Source: JAJFFW01 sp965263375 (GTDB lineage: Bacteria > Pseudomonadota > Alphaproteobacteria > Caulobacterales > Parvularculaceae). Taken from it: a stretch of 64,000 nucleotides of DNA. Positions 17,814 to 26,596 of this stretch are shown piece after piece. Location: the NCBI GenBank assembly GCA_965263375.1, contig OZ253669.1, forward strand, positions 2,728,001 through 2,792,000, in the 5' to 3' direction. Within the stretch, counting starts at the first letter, position 1. Every line of letters begins with the position of its first letter. The position numbers and the translations under genes were made by a program. Under the pieces are notes generated by a model. That model was not told the origin of the DNA and searched no databases. It saw only the letters and a program-made list of their open reading frames with translations.

Positions 17814-18302
17814 TTACCGGTACGGCGCGTCAAGCTCCAAGTTCTTTGCGATCTCTCTTTCCCACCGATCGCCATTCAACAGCAACCGATCCTTGTCATA
17901 GAATAACTCTTCGCGCGTTTCCGTCGCGAACTCAAAATTCGGCCCCTCAACGATCGCATCCACCGGGCACGCCTCTTGGCAGAAACCGCAATAGATGCAC
18001 TTGGTCATGTCGATATCGTATTTAGTCGTACGGCGTGACCCATCATCACGAGGCTCAGCCTCAATCGTGATCGCCTGTGCGGGGCAAACCGCTTCGCAAA
18101 GTTTGCAAGCAATGCAACGTTCTTCGCCATTGGGATATCGCCGCAACGCATGCTCGCCGCGAAAACGCGGGGACAAAGGCCCCTTTTCAAAAGGATAGTT
18201 CACCGTCGGTTTTGGACGGAAATAATATTTCATCGCCAAGATAAACGCGCCGATAAAATCGGTGAGCATAAATCCTTTTACGGCCTGGGCGACACGCGAC
18301 AT
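17814..18302 (-). CDS. nuoI: NADH-quinone oxidoreductase subunit I
   Basis: Peripheral-arm subunit that carries two [4Fe-4S] clusters (N6a and N6b) relaying electrons from NuoG to NuoB. It has 162 residues. The ferredoxin motifs are CIACKLCEAVCPAQAI and CIYCGFCQEACPVDAIVEGP, with all eight Cys present. The N-terminal amphipathic segment SRVAQAVKGFMLTDFIGAF contacts the membrane arm. It starts 3 bases after the nuoH stop. Confidence 0.97.
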   Translation of the reverse strand: MSRVAQAVKGFMLTDFIGAFILAMKYYFRPKPTVNYPFEKGPLSPRFRGEHALRRYPNGEERCIACKLCEAVCPAQAITIEAEPRDDGSRRTTKYDIDMTKCIYCGFCQEACPVDAIVEGPNFEFATETREELFYDKDRLLLNGDRWEREIAKNLELDAPYR

Positions 18303-18305
18303 GGC

Positions 18306-19388
18306 TTACCCCCTCCAGCTTTGGTAGTAATCAGCAACGTCAGGGATCATAACCTGGATCCCAGCCACGAGGACAAGATAAACCAAGCAAAACGGCAAGA
18401 AGATCTTCCAGCCAATACGCATAAGCTGGTCATAGCGGTAACGCGGCACAATCGCCTTCACCATTGCGAACAGGAAGAAGAAGAAAATAATCTTCATGCA
18501 GAACCAGAAAACCGGCACCGCATTAAGGAATGGCGCCCAATCATGTGGCAAGGGCGAATGCCAACCGCCAAAGAATAAGATCGTCAACATCGCGCACATT
18601 AAGACGATATTGGCAAGCTCACCGATCATAAACATCAAAAACAGCGTGGATGAGTATTCAACCTGATACCCAGCGACGAGTTCTGATTCCGCTTCAGGCA
18701 AATCAAAGGGCGGCCGGTTCGTTTCAGCAAGGGCCGCCACAAAGAAAACCACAAACATTGGGAACAACGTGACGAAGTTCCAGTTCCAAAAGCCGCCGCC
18801 AGCGCGCATTTGACTGTCAACGATTTCTGTCAAGTTCACAGAACCAACCACCAAGACCACGGCAAGAATGGTCAGGCCGATCGCAACTTCATATGAAACC
18901 ATCTGGGCGGCGGATCTTAATGATCCCAAAAAGGCATATTTAGAATTTGAGGCCCACCCGCCCATAATCACGCCGTAAACCCCAAGGGAAGAAACCGCGA
19001 AAAGATAGAGAACACCGACATTAATATCCGCGCCGACAAGCCCCGGTCCGACGGGAATAACCGCCCATCCGATCAGCGCCAAAATAAACGTGATAATCGG
19101 CGCGAGGATAAAGACAGACTTATTCACCCCAGCTGGGATGATCATTTCTTTAAAGACAAATTTGAACAGGTCAGCAAAGGACTGCAGCAGTCCAAAAGGA
19201 CCAACAACGTTCGGCCCCTTGCGCATCTGCACCGCGGCCCAAACTTTACGGTCGAAATACATCAAAAAGGCCTGAGCCACCAAAAGGGTCAAAATAACGG
19301 CCAAGGCCTGAATAGTGACCGGCGCTAGCCAATTGATCCAACCAGCATCCGTAGGGCGCGACGATATATAAGTCCAAATAGCTTCCAT
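18306..19388 (-). CDS. nuoH: NADH-quinone oxidoreductase subunit H
   Basis: Membrane subunit that forms much of the quinone chamber, 360 residues with eight helices. Conserved segments include YFDRKVWAAVQMRKGPNVVGPFGLLQSFADLFKF near residue 45-80 and the acidic loop AETNRPPFDLPEAESELVAGYQVEYS. It is separated from nuoG by 204 bases holding a 10-bp inverted repeat. Confidence 0.97.
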   Translation of the reverse strand: MEAIWTYISSRPTDAGWINWLAPVTIQALAVILTLLVAQAFLMYFDRKVWAAVQMRKGPNVVGPFGLLQSFADLFKFVFKEMIIPAGVNKSVFILAPIITFILALIGWAVIPVGPGLVGADINVGVLYLFAVSSLGVYGVIMGGWASNSKYAFLGSLRSAAQMVSYEVAIGLTILAVVLVVGSVNLTEIVDSQMRAGGGFWNWNFVTLFPMFVVFFVAALAETNRPPFDLPEAESELVAGYQVEYSSTLFLMFMIGELANIVLMCAMLTILFFGGWHSPLPHDWAPFLNAVPVFWFCMKIIFFFFLFAMVKAIVPRYRYDQLMRIGWKIFLPFCLVYLVLVAGIQVMIPDVADYYQSWRG

Positions 19389-19477
19389 GATGGGCGGTCT
19401 TAAAGCGGAATGCGCCCGGCGTCACCCATTTTTGGTGGGAAAATCAGTCGCGGGCTAGGTTAATTTCAAACATAAGC

Positions 19478-19508
19478 GCGCCATTTGAAACTCACTCGCA
19501 AATGGCGC
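19478..19508. repeat. Perfect 10-bp inverted repeat between nuoG and nuoH
   Basis: GCGCCATTTG (19478-19487) and CAAATGGCGC (19499-19508) pair perfectly around an 11-base loop. No T-tract follows on the minus strand, so a terminator is unlikely. A hairpin at this intercistronic place could stabilise or process the nuo transcript. Confidence 0.6.
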
Positions 19509-19592
19509 AGAGGATACACATACAGATTAAGGGATAACGGGTATGCTACCCTATATCTCGGTTGGGGCTCCCTTAAAGATAACTTGAACGAC

Positions 19593-21695
19593 CTATTCAG
19601 CCGCTATTTTCGCAGCTTTGGCAACTGCGGCGCATTCAGCCATCGTCTTTGAGGCCCGTGCAATCGGATTAGTGAAATAGAAATCTTTCGACGAAGATAC
19701 AAAAGGCGCATCGCTTAAAGAGCCCACTTGGCCAAGAGAACCAAAATCTAAAGCGCTATCCTCTACGCTCGGTCCTTGATCAAGGCGACCAAGATGCGGC
19801 GCCTCTTCAATCATGGCTTGGCGAAGCGCAAATAGATCATCATAGGGCAGTGTTTTGCCAACCCGCGCCGATAGCGCGCGTAAGATCGCCCAATCCTCAC
19901 GGGCGTCACCAGGCGGGAAGTGCGCGCGGCGGGTCATTTGCACGCGGCCTTCAGTATTGACGAAAGTGCCGTTCTGTTCGGTGTAGGCTGCACTTGGGAA
20001 TATTACATCCGCATGCTTAGCGCCCACATCCCCATGATGGCCTTGATAAATCATAAACGCGCCGCCGAGGGAAGCTGGCGCGATTTCATCGGCGCCAAGA
20101 TTGTAGATCACTTCGATCTCGCGATCTTGCGCGGCTTTTAAGATACCGGCGAAATCTTTCCCGCCCTCACCTGGTAAAAATCCAATATCAAGCGCACCCA
20201 CACGCGCCGCAGCATTGTGCAATATGTTAAAGCCGTTCCAGCCTTCTTTAACAGCGCCGATTTGAGAGGCGAGCTTCGCCGCTTCAGCAAGCACCGCCGC
20301 GCCGTCTTCACGGGCTAACGCGCCCATACCGATGATCAGCGCTGGTCGTTCTGCATTTTTAAGAGCCTCAAAGAATTCACCTTCTCCGCGCGCAAGCGAA
20401 GCAAGTGTTTGCGCGCCAGCACCAAGATAAGCCGCCTCATAAGTAAGGTCCGCTTCTTCCCCAATAAGGCCAACTTTAAGATTAAGGTTTTCAAGCCAAC
20501 TTTTGCGAAGTCGCGCATTGATCAACGGCGCTTCCAGACGCGGGTTCGTTCCAATTAGAAGAACAGCATCCGCCTCTTCGATACCGGCAATACCTGAATT
20601 GAAAAGATATGAGCTGCGCTCACCACCGAGCAGGGCGCCGTCTTGGCGACCGTCCATATGAGGGGTTCCAAGCGCACCGAGCAAATCTTTTAGCGCCTTC
20701 ATCGCCTCGACGCTGACAAGGTCGCCAGCTATGCCCGCAATCTTTTCAGGCGCAGTCGCTTTAATTTTTTCCGCCGCAAATTCAAGCGCCTCATCCCAAC
20801 GGGCTGGGCGCAGCTTGCCATTCTCGCGGATATACGGCTTGTCTAGGCGCTGGCTTTTAAGCCCATCCCAAATGAAGCGCGTCTTATCAGAGATCCACTC
20901 TTCATTTACGTCTTCATGAAGCCGGGGCAGAATGCGCAACACTTCACGCCCCCGCGTGTCAACGCGGATGTTTGATCCAACCGCATCCATTACATCGATG
21001 GTTTCGGTTTTCGTTAGCTCCCAAGGACGCGCATTAAAGGCGTAAGGCTTCGAGGTCAGCGCGCCAACGGGGCAAACGTCGATCAAGTTTCCGACAAGCT
21101 CGCTCTCCACTGCTTTTTCAAGATAGGTCGTGATCTCGGCATTCTCGCCGCGATTAACAAGCCCCAGATCGTCAACGCCCGCGACTTCGGTCGCAAAGCG
21201 CACACAGCGTGTGCACTGGATACAGCGGGTCATGATTGTCTTGATCAATGGACCCATGTGCTTTTCTTCAACAGCGCGTTTATTTTCAGCAAACCGCGAC
21301 CCATCGCGGCCATAAGCAACCGCCTGATCTTGCAAATCACACTCGCCGCCTTGGTCACAAATCGGGCAATCGAGCGGATGGTTGATCAGCAAAAATTCCA
21401 TCACCCCTTCGCGGGCCTTTTTCACCATTGGCGTATTGGTGAAAATTTCCGGCGGCGCCCCTTCGGGGCCGGGGCGCAAATCACGGACATTCTGCGCACA
21501 AGAAGCAACCGGCTTTGGCGGCCCGCCCTTCACTTCAATAAGGCACATCCGACAATTGCCTGCGACAGAAAGGCGTTCATGATAACAAAACCGCGGAATT
21601 TCTTCCCCCGCAGCCTCACACGCCTGGAGCAATGTCAGGTTCGATGGAACTTCGACTTCCTCGCCATTGACTTTGATGACCCGTGTATCGCTCAT
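19593..21695 (-). CDS. nuoG: NADH-quinone oxidoreductase subunit G
   Basis: Largest peripheral subunit (700 residues). It holds a [2Fe-2S] cluster and two or more [4Fe-4S] clusters between NuoF and NuoI. N-terminal ferredoxin cysteines are in RFCYHERLSVAGNCRMCLIEV; the His-coordinated cluster is in HPLDCPICDQGGECDLQDQA; further motifs are MTRCIQCTRCVRFATEV and LIDVCPVGALTSKPYAF. The rest is the molybdopterin-oxidoreductase-like domain, probably without cofactor. The ATG at 21695 is chosen for its GAGGCG site and the family N-terminus. Because a reversed regulator gene separates it from nuoF, nuoG onward must have its own promoter in the 21.7-22.1 kb gap. Confidence 0.96.
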   Translation of the reverse strand: MSDTRVIKVNGEEVEVPSNLTLLQACEAAGEEIPRFCYHERLSVAGNCRMCLIEVKGGPPKPVASCAQNVRDLRPGPEGAPPEIFTNTPMVKKAREGVMEFLLINHPLDCPICDQGGECDLQDQAVAYGRDGSRFAENKRAVEEKHMGPLIKTIMTRCIQCTRCVRFATEVAGVDDLGLVNRGENAEITTYLEKAVESELVGNLIDVCPVGALTSKPYAFNARPWELTKTETIDVMDAVGSNIRVDTRGREVLRILPRLHEDVNEEWISDKTRFIWDGLKSQRLDKPYIRENGKLRPARWDEALEFAAEKIKATAPEKIAGIAGDLVSVEAMKALKDLLGALGTPHMDGRQDGALLGGERSSYLFNSGIAGIEEADAVLLIGTNPRLEAPLINARLRKSWLENLNLKVGLIGEEADLTYEAAYLGAGAQTLASLARGEGEFFEALKNAERPALIIGMGALAREDGAAVLAEAAKLASQIGAVKEGWNGFNILHNAAARVGALDIGFLPGEGGKDFAGILKAAQDREIEVIYNLGADEIAPASLGGAFMIYQGHHGDVGAKHADVIFPSAAYTEQNGTFVNTEGRVQMTRRAHFPPGDAREDWAILRALSARVGKTLPYDDLFALRQAMIEEAPHLGRLDQGPSVEDSALDFGSLGQVGSLSDAPFVSSSKDFYFTNPIARASKTMAECAAVAKAAKIAAE

Positions 21696-22114
21696 ATATT
21701 TCGCCTCTGATCGGTTGGCGTGTTTGTACGTCACGCCGATGTAGCCGTATTTTTCACAGGTTTCCAGTCCTGCCCAAGTTCACGCTAAGGTCTCGATTGT
21801 CGCGCTTGTCCCGCAAAAACCCCTCTCGCCGAAAAATCGCCGCTCGTGACGCAGCACACGGCCCAATGGGTTTCGGCTAGTCGAGATGATCTAAAAGCCG
21901 CCGCATCAACTAGCAACATCAGCTATCTGATCAAAACAAAGCTTAGGATAAAATTAAATTTGACAAGCAAATCAAATCACAAGCAGCCCTCCGCCCGCCC
22001 CATATTTATGCGCGCAAAATTTTGCAATAGCGCTCTATGCGAGCAAAATTGCCATATTTACAATATTTTTTTGCCAAGTTGCGGTTTTATCCATCGATTT
22101 TAAACGGAATGCAC
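21696..22114. other. Divergent promoter region between nuoG and the S24-like regulator
   Basis: About 420 bases without a convincing gene, markedly AT-rich from 21900 to 22110. It contains the 12-base palindrome GCAAAATTTTGC (22014-22025) and a related GCAAAATTGC (22043-22052), 29 bases apart start to start. These could be operators for either divergent gene. I could not identify well-spaced -35/-10 pairs with confidence. Confidence 0.45.
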
Positions 22115-22136
22115 GACATGTTGATCGCAACATGTC
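22115..22136. promoter_or_regulatory. Palindromic operator candidate over the regulator's start codon
   Basis: Arms GACATGTTG (22115-22123) and CAACATGTC (22128-22136) are perfect inverted repeats around ATCG. The start ATG of the regulator (22132) is inside the right arm. A bound dimer here would block transcription of, or ribosome access to, its own gene, suggesting autoregulation. As RNA the same sequence would fold into a hairpin hiding the start codon. Confidence 0.6.
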
Positions 22137-22782
22137 TACTGATATTACCTGGATTATCCGCGCCTTACAAAGCGACCCGACAAAAACGCGCGCAGGAATG
22201 GCGCGCGCCCTAAACATTGATAAATCTGCAATCACTCGCCTATTGGCGGGAGAAAGACAGCTGAAATTTCACGAAGCGTCGAAGATCGCCGCCTATCTTG
22301 AAATTACGCCGCCCCTTTCCGAGGCCATTAGGCGCGATGGCGCCTCGGAAAAAGACCATAGCTATGGCGACGGCGGCACGGTTGACGGGGCCCCGATCTA
22401 TGATGCTGAGGCGATTTCTGACGGCTCTTGGATGCTGTTTCGCAATATGCCCTCCATTGACCGCAAACAACGCGCGCCACACTTTGAAAACGCCGCAAAA
22501 GTATTTGGCTTTTACGCCCCAGATGACGTAATGGCTCCGCGCTTTAAAACTGGTGAAATCGTCTGGATCGATCCCGCTCGCCCCCCCGTTATTGGGGGCG
22601 ATGTTTTATTGGTGGACAAAGATGCTGGTCCTGATGGTGAAAAGGTTATTCTGGGCGAGCTAAATTACTCAAATGAAGAACGTTGGGTAATCATCCAGCA
22701 TAGCGCCTCATCACCCGACAAGCGCGAACAGACGTTTGAGGCAGACACTTGGTCTGCTTGTTTCGTCTTGCCTCGTTACTGA
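22132..22782 (+). CDS. S24/LexA-like (CI-type) transcriptional regulator, peptidase site degenerate
   Basis: A 216-residue regulator. The N-terminal helix-turn-helix is ARALNIDKSAITRLLAGERQL (about residues 24-44). The C-terminal half (about 115-216) has the S24 fold signature PDDVMAPRFKTGEIVWIDP. In active S24 peptidases the residue before Met is the Ser nucleophile; here it is Val, so self-cleavage is not expected. It is likely a stable dimeric DNA-binding protein, perhaps ligand-controlled. It lies on the plus strand inside the minus-strand nuo run, splitting nuoF from nuoG, with a palindrome across its start codon. Control of nuoG-N is an inference from position. Confidence 0.85.
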   Translation: MSTDITWIIRALQSDPTKTRAGMARALNIDKSAITRLLAGERQLKFHEASKIAAYLEITPPLSEAIRRDGASEKDHSYGDGGTVDGAPIYDAEAISDGSWMLFRNMPSIDRKQRAPHFENAAKVFGFYAPDDVMAPRFKTGEIVWIDPARPPVIGGDVLLVDKDAGPDGEKVILGELNYSNEERWVIIQHSASSPDKREQTFEADTWSACFVLPRY

Positions 22783-22810
22783 AGCCAACAGTTGAGAGCA
22801 ATGAAAGGTT

Positions 22811-24112
22811 TTACTCAGCAGCGGCCACCGCAACATGCGGACGGTCGTTGCGATAGTTATTAATTCGCTCTTCTATTTCGCCGCGGAAATGGCGAATAAG
22901 GCCTTGCACCGGCCAGGCCGCCGCATCCCCCAAAGCACAGATTGTGTGACCTTCAATTTGGCCAGCAACATCAAGAAGTTTATCAATCTCTTGCGTCGAT
23001 GAATCGCCCACCGCCATGCGCTCAAGCACGCGCCACATCCATCCGGTGCCTTCTCGGCACGGCGTGCACTGACCACAACTTTCATGCTTGTAGAAATAAG
23101 AAATCCGCGCAATCGCACGCACAATATCGGTAGATTTATCCATGACGATGACGGCAGCTGTTCCTAGGCCCGAACGAACCTCGCGCAAGGCGTCAAAGTC
23201 CATCAACACGTCGTCGCAAATCTCGCGGGGCAAAAGCGGCACAGATGAGCCGCCAGGGATAATCGCCTTCAGATTGTCCCATCCGCCAACGACGCCGCCG
23301 CAATGTTCATTGATCAGTGTCTTTAGCGGGATCGACATCTCCTCTTCAACATTACAAGGGCGCTCAACATGACCCGAAACGCAAAAAACCTTCGTGCCCG
23401 CATTATTTTCCCGGCCGAATTTTTTAAACCACCCGGCGCCGCGGCGAATAATAGTTGGCGCAACGGCGATTGATTCGACGTTGTTCACTGTCGTTGGACA
23501 GCCATAAAGCCCGGCCCCCGCTGGAAAAGGCGGCTTCAAACGCGGCTGACCCTTTTTGCCTTCAAGGCTCTCAAGAAGCGCGGTTTCTTCCCCGCATATA
23601 TAAGCGCCCGCGCCGTGGGCGAGATAAAGGTCAAAATCCCAGCCTGAGCCAGCGGCGTTTTTACCGAGCAAGCCCGCAGCGTAAGCCTCATCAATCGCGG
23701 CCTGAAGCTGAATGCGCTCGTCCACATATTCGCCGCGCAAATAAACATAACAAGCATGAGCACGCATCGCGAAAGAGGCGACCAAACAGCCTTCGATGAA
23801 AAGATGCGGATCATGGCGCATGATATCCCGGTCTTTACAGGTGCCAGGTTCAGATTCATCAGCGTTCACAACAAGATAGTGCGGGCGATCCTTTACCTCT
23901 TTCGGCATAAAGGACCACTTCAAACCCGTTGGGAAACCGGCGCCGCCGCGACCGCGCAAGCCTGATTCTTTCACCTGATCGATGACCCAATCATGCCCCA
24001 TAGCGATGATGTCGGCTGTGCCATTCCACGCGCCGCGGGCTTTCGCCGCCTCAAGCCGCCAATCTTGCAGGCCGTAAAGGTTTGTGAAAATGCGGTCTTT
24101 ATCTTGTAGCAT
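22811..24112 (-). CDS. nuoF: NADH-quinone oxidoreductase subunit F
   Basis: NADH-binding flavoprotein of complex I with FMN and one [4Fe-4S] cluster, 433 residues. The NADH/FMN loop is GLRGRGGAGFPTGLKWSFM; the FMN region is PHYLVVNADESEPGTCKDR; the second nucleotide segment is GAGAYICGEETALLESLEG. The N3 cluster Cys are in ESCGQCTPCREGTGWMWRV plus a later Cys in TICALGDAAAWPVQ. Its downstream neighbour is the reversed regulator; its upstream neighbour is a PLP enzyme rather than nuoE. Confidence 0.97.
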   Translation of the reverse strand: MLQDKDRIFTNLYGLQDWRLEAAKARGAWNGTADIIAMGHDWVIDQVKESGLRGRGGAGFPTGLKWSFMPKEVKDRPHYLVVNADESEPGTCKDRDIMRHDPHLFIEGCLVASFAMRAHACYVYLRGEYVDERIQLQAAIDEAYAAGLLGKNAAGSGWDFDLYLAHGAGAYICGEETALLESLEGKKGQPRLKPPFPAGAGLYGCPTTVNNVESIAVAPTIIRRGAGWFKKFGRENNAGTKVFCVSGHVERPCNVEEEMSIPLKTLINEHCGGVVGGWDNLKAIIPGGSSVPLLPREICDDVLMDFDALREVRSGLGTAAVIVMDKSTDIVRAIARISYFYKHESCGQCTPCREGTGWMWRVLERMAVGDSSTQEIDKLLDVAGQIEGHTICALGDAAAWPVQGLIRHFRGEIEERINNYRNDRPHVAVAAAE

Positions 24113-24180
24113 GGCTGGTCTCAGTTCCAGTGAAGGGGTTGCGGTAAGGCAAAATCGTTCGCGCCTTTATGGAAAGGCTT

Positions 24181-25485
24181 TTAAATCGTTTCAAGGGCTT
24201 GCGCCAAGTCTGCAATCAGATCTTGGGGATCTTCTATCCCAATCGACAGCCGTATCATAGAATCTTTAATACCCAATCGCGCTCGTTCATCCGGCGGCAC
24301 ATCACTATGGGTCATGGCGGCGGGGTGTGAGGCTAAAGTTTCTGTGCCGCCAAGACTGACCGCGAGCTTAATCACCTGCAAATTATTGAGAACGCGGAAA
24401 GCTTCCTGCTCGCCGCCCTTCACCTCAAAAGAAAAAGTTGATCCGGCGGCGCGGCACTGTCGCTCATAAATCGGACGGTCCGGATGATCTTTCGGCAAGT
24501 CTTCTAAGTACCAAACCGCGTCCACTTTTGCGTGGTCGCGTAAAAAAGCCGCAACCCGTTCCGCCCCTTTTTGCGACGCTTCCATCCTGAGCTTCAGCGT
24601 TTCAAGCGAGCGTAACAGCATCCATGCGGTTTGCGGGTCCGCCATTGTGCCAAGAATAGTGCGCATTACCTGAACCGGGGCGATCCATTCTTGCGCGCCG
24701 GAACAGGCGCCCGCGATCAAATCGGAATGACCGCCCACATATTTGGTAAGCGATGTGAGGGTAAGATCAGCGCCAAGCGCCAACGGTGTCTGCCACAAGG
24801 GACCAAGGAAAGTGTTGTCCACCAAAATGGGCGGACGATGGCCGCCGCCTTCGCCAATCGCATCAGCTTCTTTTTTGGCGAGCGCAATATCAATGAGGCC
24901 GTTGGTTGGGTTCGCTGGGGTTTCCAAAAACACCGCGGCGATGCGGGTCTTTGACTTCGCGGCCTCAGCGCGCGCCGTCGCGAAAGCCTTTTTAAGCCCA
25001 TCGCCGCCGCGCTCCGCATTAAAAGCAACGCCCGTCACCCCAAATTCCGGCAAAATATTGTGGACCAGATATTCACTGCCGCCATAGATCGGCTCTGAAT
25101 AAATAAGAACATCACCGGGCCGCAAAAACGCTAAAAGCGAAGTTGAGATCGCCGCCATGCCAGATGCGAAGACCAGGCTCTTTTCCGCCTTGTCCCACAC
25201 GGCGAGGCGATCTTCCAATACTTCTAAATTCGGGTTGTTGATGCGCGAATAGATCAGGCCGATTTCTTCAGCGTCTTCTTTTTCGCGCAGACCATAAGCG
25301 AGTTCAAAGAAGGCTTTGCCCTCTTCTGCTGACTGAAAGACAAAGGTAGAAGTCTGGAAAATCGGGGGCTTAAGCGAGCCTTCTGACAAAGAAGGTGAAA
25401 AACCGTAGCCCATCATCAACGTCTCTGGCGCGAGATCTCGCCCAGCGACGGTGCGGCTTTTATAGTTTTTTGGATCCTCCGCCAT
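24181..25485 (-). CDS. Cystathionine gamma-synthase family PLP enzyme
   Basis: Fold-type I PLP enzyme of the Cys/Met metabolism family, 434 residues. The cofactor Lys is in TLTSLTKYVGGHSDLIAG. The phosphate-binding region is SLVFASGMAAISTSLLAFL, and the Tyr-Arg of the neighbouring subunit is in IYSRINNPNLEVLEDRL. SLGGTETLASHPAAMTHS is the usual C-terminal substrate-carboxylate motif. Family members act as cystathionine gamma-synthase or lyase, O-acyl-homoserine sulfhydrylase or methionine gamma-lyase; sequence alone does not decide. The ATG at 25485 follows AGGGAG at a suitable distance; upstream ATGs lack one. It sits between nuoE and nuoF, an unusual place with no obvious metabolic link. 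Confidence 0.88.
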   Translation of the reverse strand: MAEDPKNYKSRTVAGRDLAPETLMMGYGFSPSLSEGSLKPPIFQTSTFVFQSAEEGKAFFELAYGLREKEDAEEIGLIYSRINNPNLEVLEDRLAVWDKAEKSLVFASGMAAISTSLLAFLRPGDVLIYSEPIYGGSEYLVHNILPEFGVTGVAFNAERGGDGLKKAFATARAEAAKSKTRIAAVFLETPANPTNGLIDIALAKKEADAIGEGGGHRPPILVDNTFLGPLWQTPLALGADLTLTSLTKYVGGHSDLIAGACSGAQEWIAPVQVMRTILGTMADPQTAWMLLRSLETLKLRMEASQKGAERVAAFLRDHAKVDAVWYLEDLPKDHPDRPIYERQCRAAGSTFSFEVKGGEQEAFRVLNNLQVIKLAVSLGGTETLASHPAAMTHSDVPPDERARLGIKDSMIRLSIGIEDPQDLIADLAQALETI

Positions 25486-25613
25486 GCGCGCCATTCTCCC
25501 TTTTGTCATTCTCACTTTGAAGATGAGAATTATAAGGTGCGTTGCGATTGGGGGGAAAACGTTTCCCGCATTTTTGATGAAGTGAAAAAACTTGCCGGAA
25601 ATGTTTTAGCCGC

Positions 25614-25653
25614 CATCTTACAAGGCGCCGCTTCGTGGCGCGCCTCAAGGATG
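25614..25653. repeat. Degenerate palindromic repeat
   Basis: CATCTTACAAGG and GCCTCAAGGATG flank a GC-rich core with TTCG in the middle. Both arms look like decayed versions of those of the repeats near 28754-29327. It lies between the PLP gene and nuoE. Confidence 0.45.
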
Positions 25654-25762
25654 AAGGTTCACAAAGGCCCAGCCCCCATGAACAAGCTGCGGCGGCTCAC
25701 GCTCCCCGCCCGCTGAGGGTGGGGGATTGGATGGGGCCCCCTACAAAGCTAGATTTTCTGGA

Positions 25763-25812
25763 CTACTCCGCCGGTACGCTACTTCGCCGGTACTTTTAGG
25801 CTACTCCGCTGG
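25763..25812. repeat. Threefold repeat of the nuoE 3' end
   Basis: Three 12-base copies, CTACTCCGCCGG (25763), CTACTTCGCCGG (25779) and CTACTCCGCTGG (25801), all in one orientation. The last contains the nuoE stop. Read on the minus strand each encodes Pro-Ala/Gly-Glu-stop, so the final codons and stop of nuoE appear triplicated just downstream of the gene. Confidence 0.75.
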
Positions 25813-26481
25813 TTCCGGCGCGCGGGAGTTTGGCAGCTCAGTAATCGGCGCCGCCGCAGACCCATCATATAAAGACGGATCGATAAGGGTTGTGTTTTCC
25901 CCTTCCGGGTCCGACGTATGGCGGCGCGGATTGGCTGTTCCGATTTTCACTTCTTCGCCGCGGCGTAATTTGCCGAGCATTTCTTCAAAAACTTCCGGCG
26001 TCAGATCCTCGTAATAATGATCCCCCTCTTTCGTGGAGATCTGGATCATCGGCGCGTTAACGCATGCGCCAAGACATTCAACTTCAAGCCAAGAAAGTTT
26101 GCCGTCGTCAGAAATATGGTTTTCCGGCCCAATCACTTTTTTACAAACATCGCGCAGGCCGTCCGAGCCGCGCAGCATGCAAGGGGTCGTGCCGCAAACT
26201 TGTACGAAATAATCCCCCACCGGCGCGAGGTTAAACATGGTGTAGAACGTCGCCACCTCGTAAACGCGGATATAAGGCATCTCCAGCTGGCGCGCGATCG
26301 TTTCCATCATGGGGATGGAGATCCACCCTTCCTGCTTTTGGCCGCGCCACAAAAATGGAATGACGCAGGAGGCTTGGCGCCCATCAGGAAACTTCTTGAT
26401 CTGCTCCTGGCACCAGGCCGCGTTCTCGCTAGACCAAGCAAATGATTCGGGCTGGTGTTTTGCAGGTTTTCTCGCCGCCAT
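25801..26481 (-). CDS. nuoE: NADH-quinone oxidoreductase subunit E
   Basis: Thioredoxin-fold subunit carrying the [2Fe-2S] N1a cluster next to NuoF, 226 residues. Cluster ligands are in VQVCGTTPCMLRGSDGL and VECLGACVNAPMIQI. The motif YEVATFYTMFNLAPVG is typical. A C-terminal extension of about 50 residues, rich in Pro and Ala, is common in alphaproteobacterial NuoE. It is separated from nuoD by about 3.4 kb of accessory genes, and the last codons are repeated downstream. Confidence 0.95.
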   Translation of the reverse strand: MAARKPAKHQPESFAWSSENAAWCQEQIKKFPDGRQASCVIPFLWRGQKQEGWISIPMMETIARQLEMPYIRVYEVATFYTMFNLAPVGDYFVQVCGTTPCMLRGSDGLRDVCKKVIGPENHISDDGKLSWLEVECLGACVNAPMIQISTKEGDHYYEDLTPEVFEEMLGKLRRGEEVKIGTANPRRHTSDPEGENTTLIDPSLYDGSAAAPITELPNSRAPEPAE

Positions 26482-26596
26482 GCGCGTCCTCGTCTATTCA
26501 AATCTAAAGGGGCGTTCCGGGAAACGCCGATACTGCGCGCTCAATTCTAATTCAAAAAACAAGCGCCGTGAGCAGGTTCATACCAAATATCGGAAA

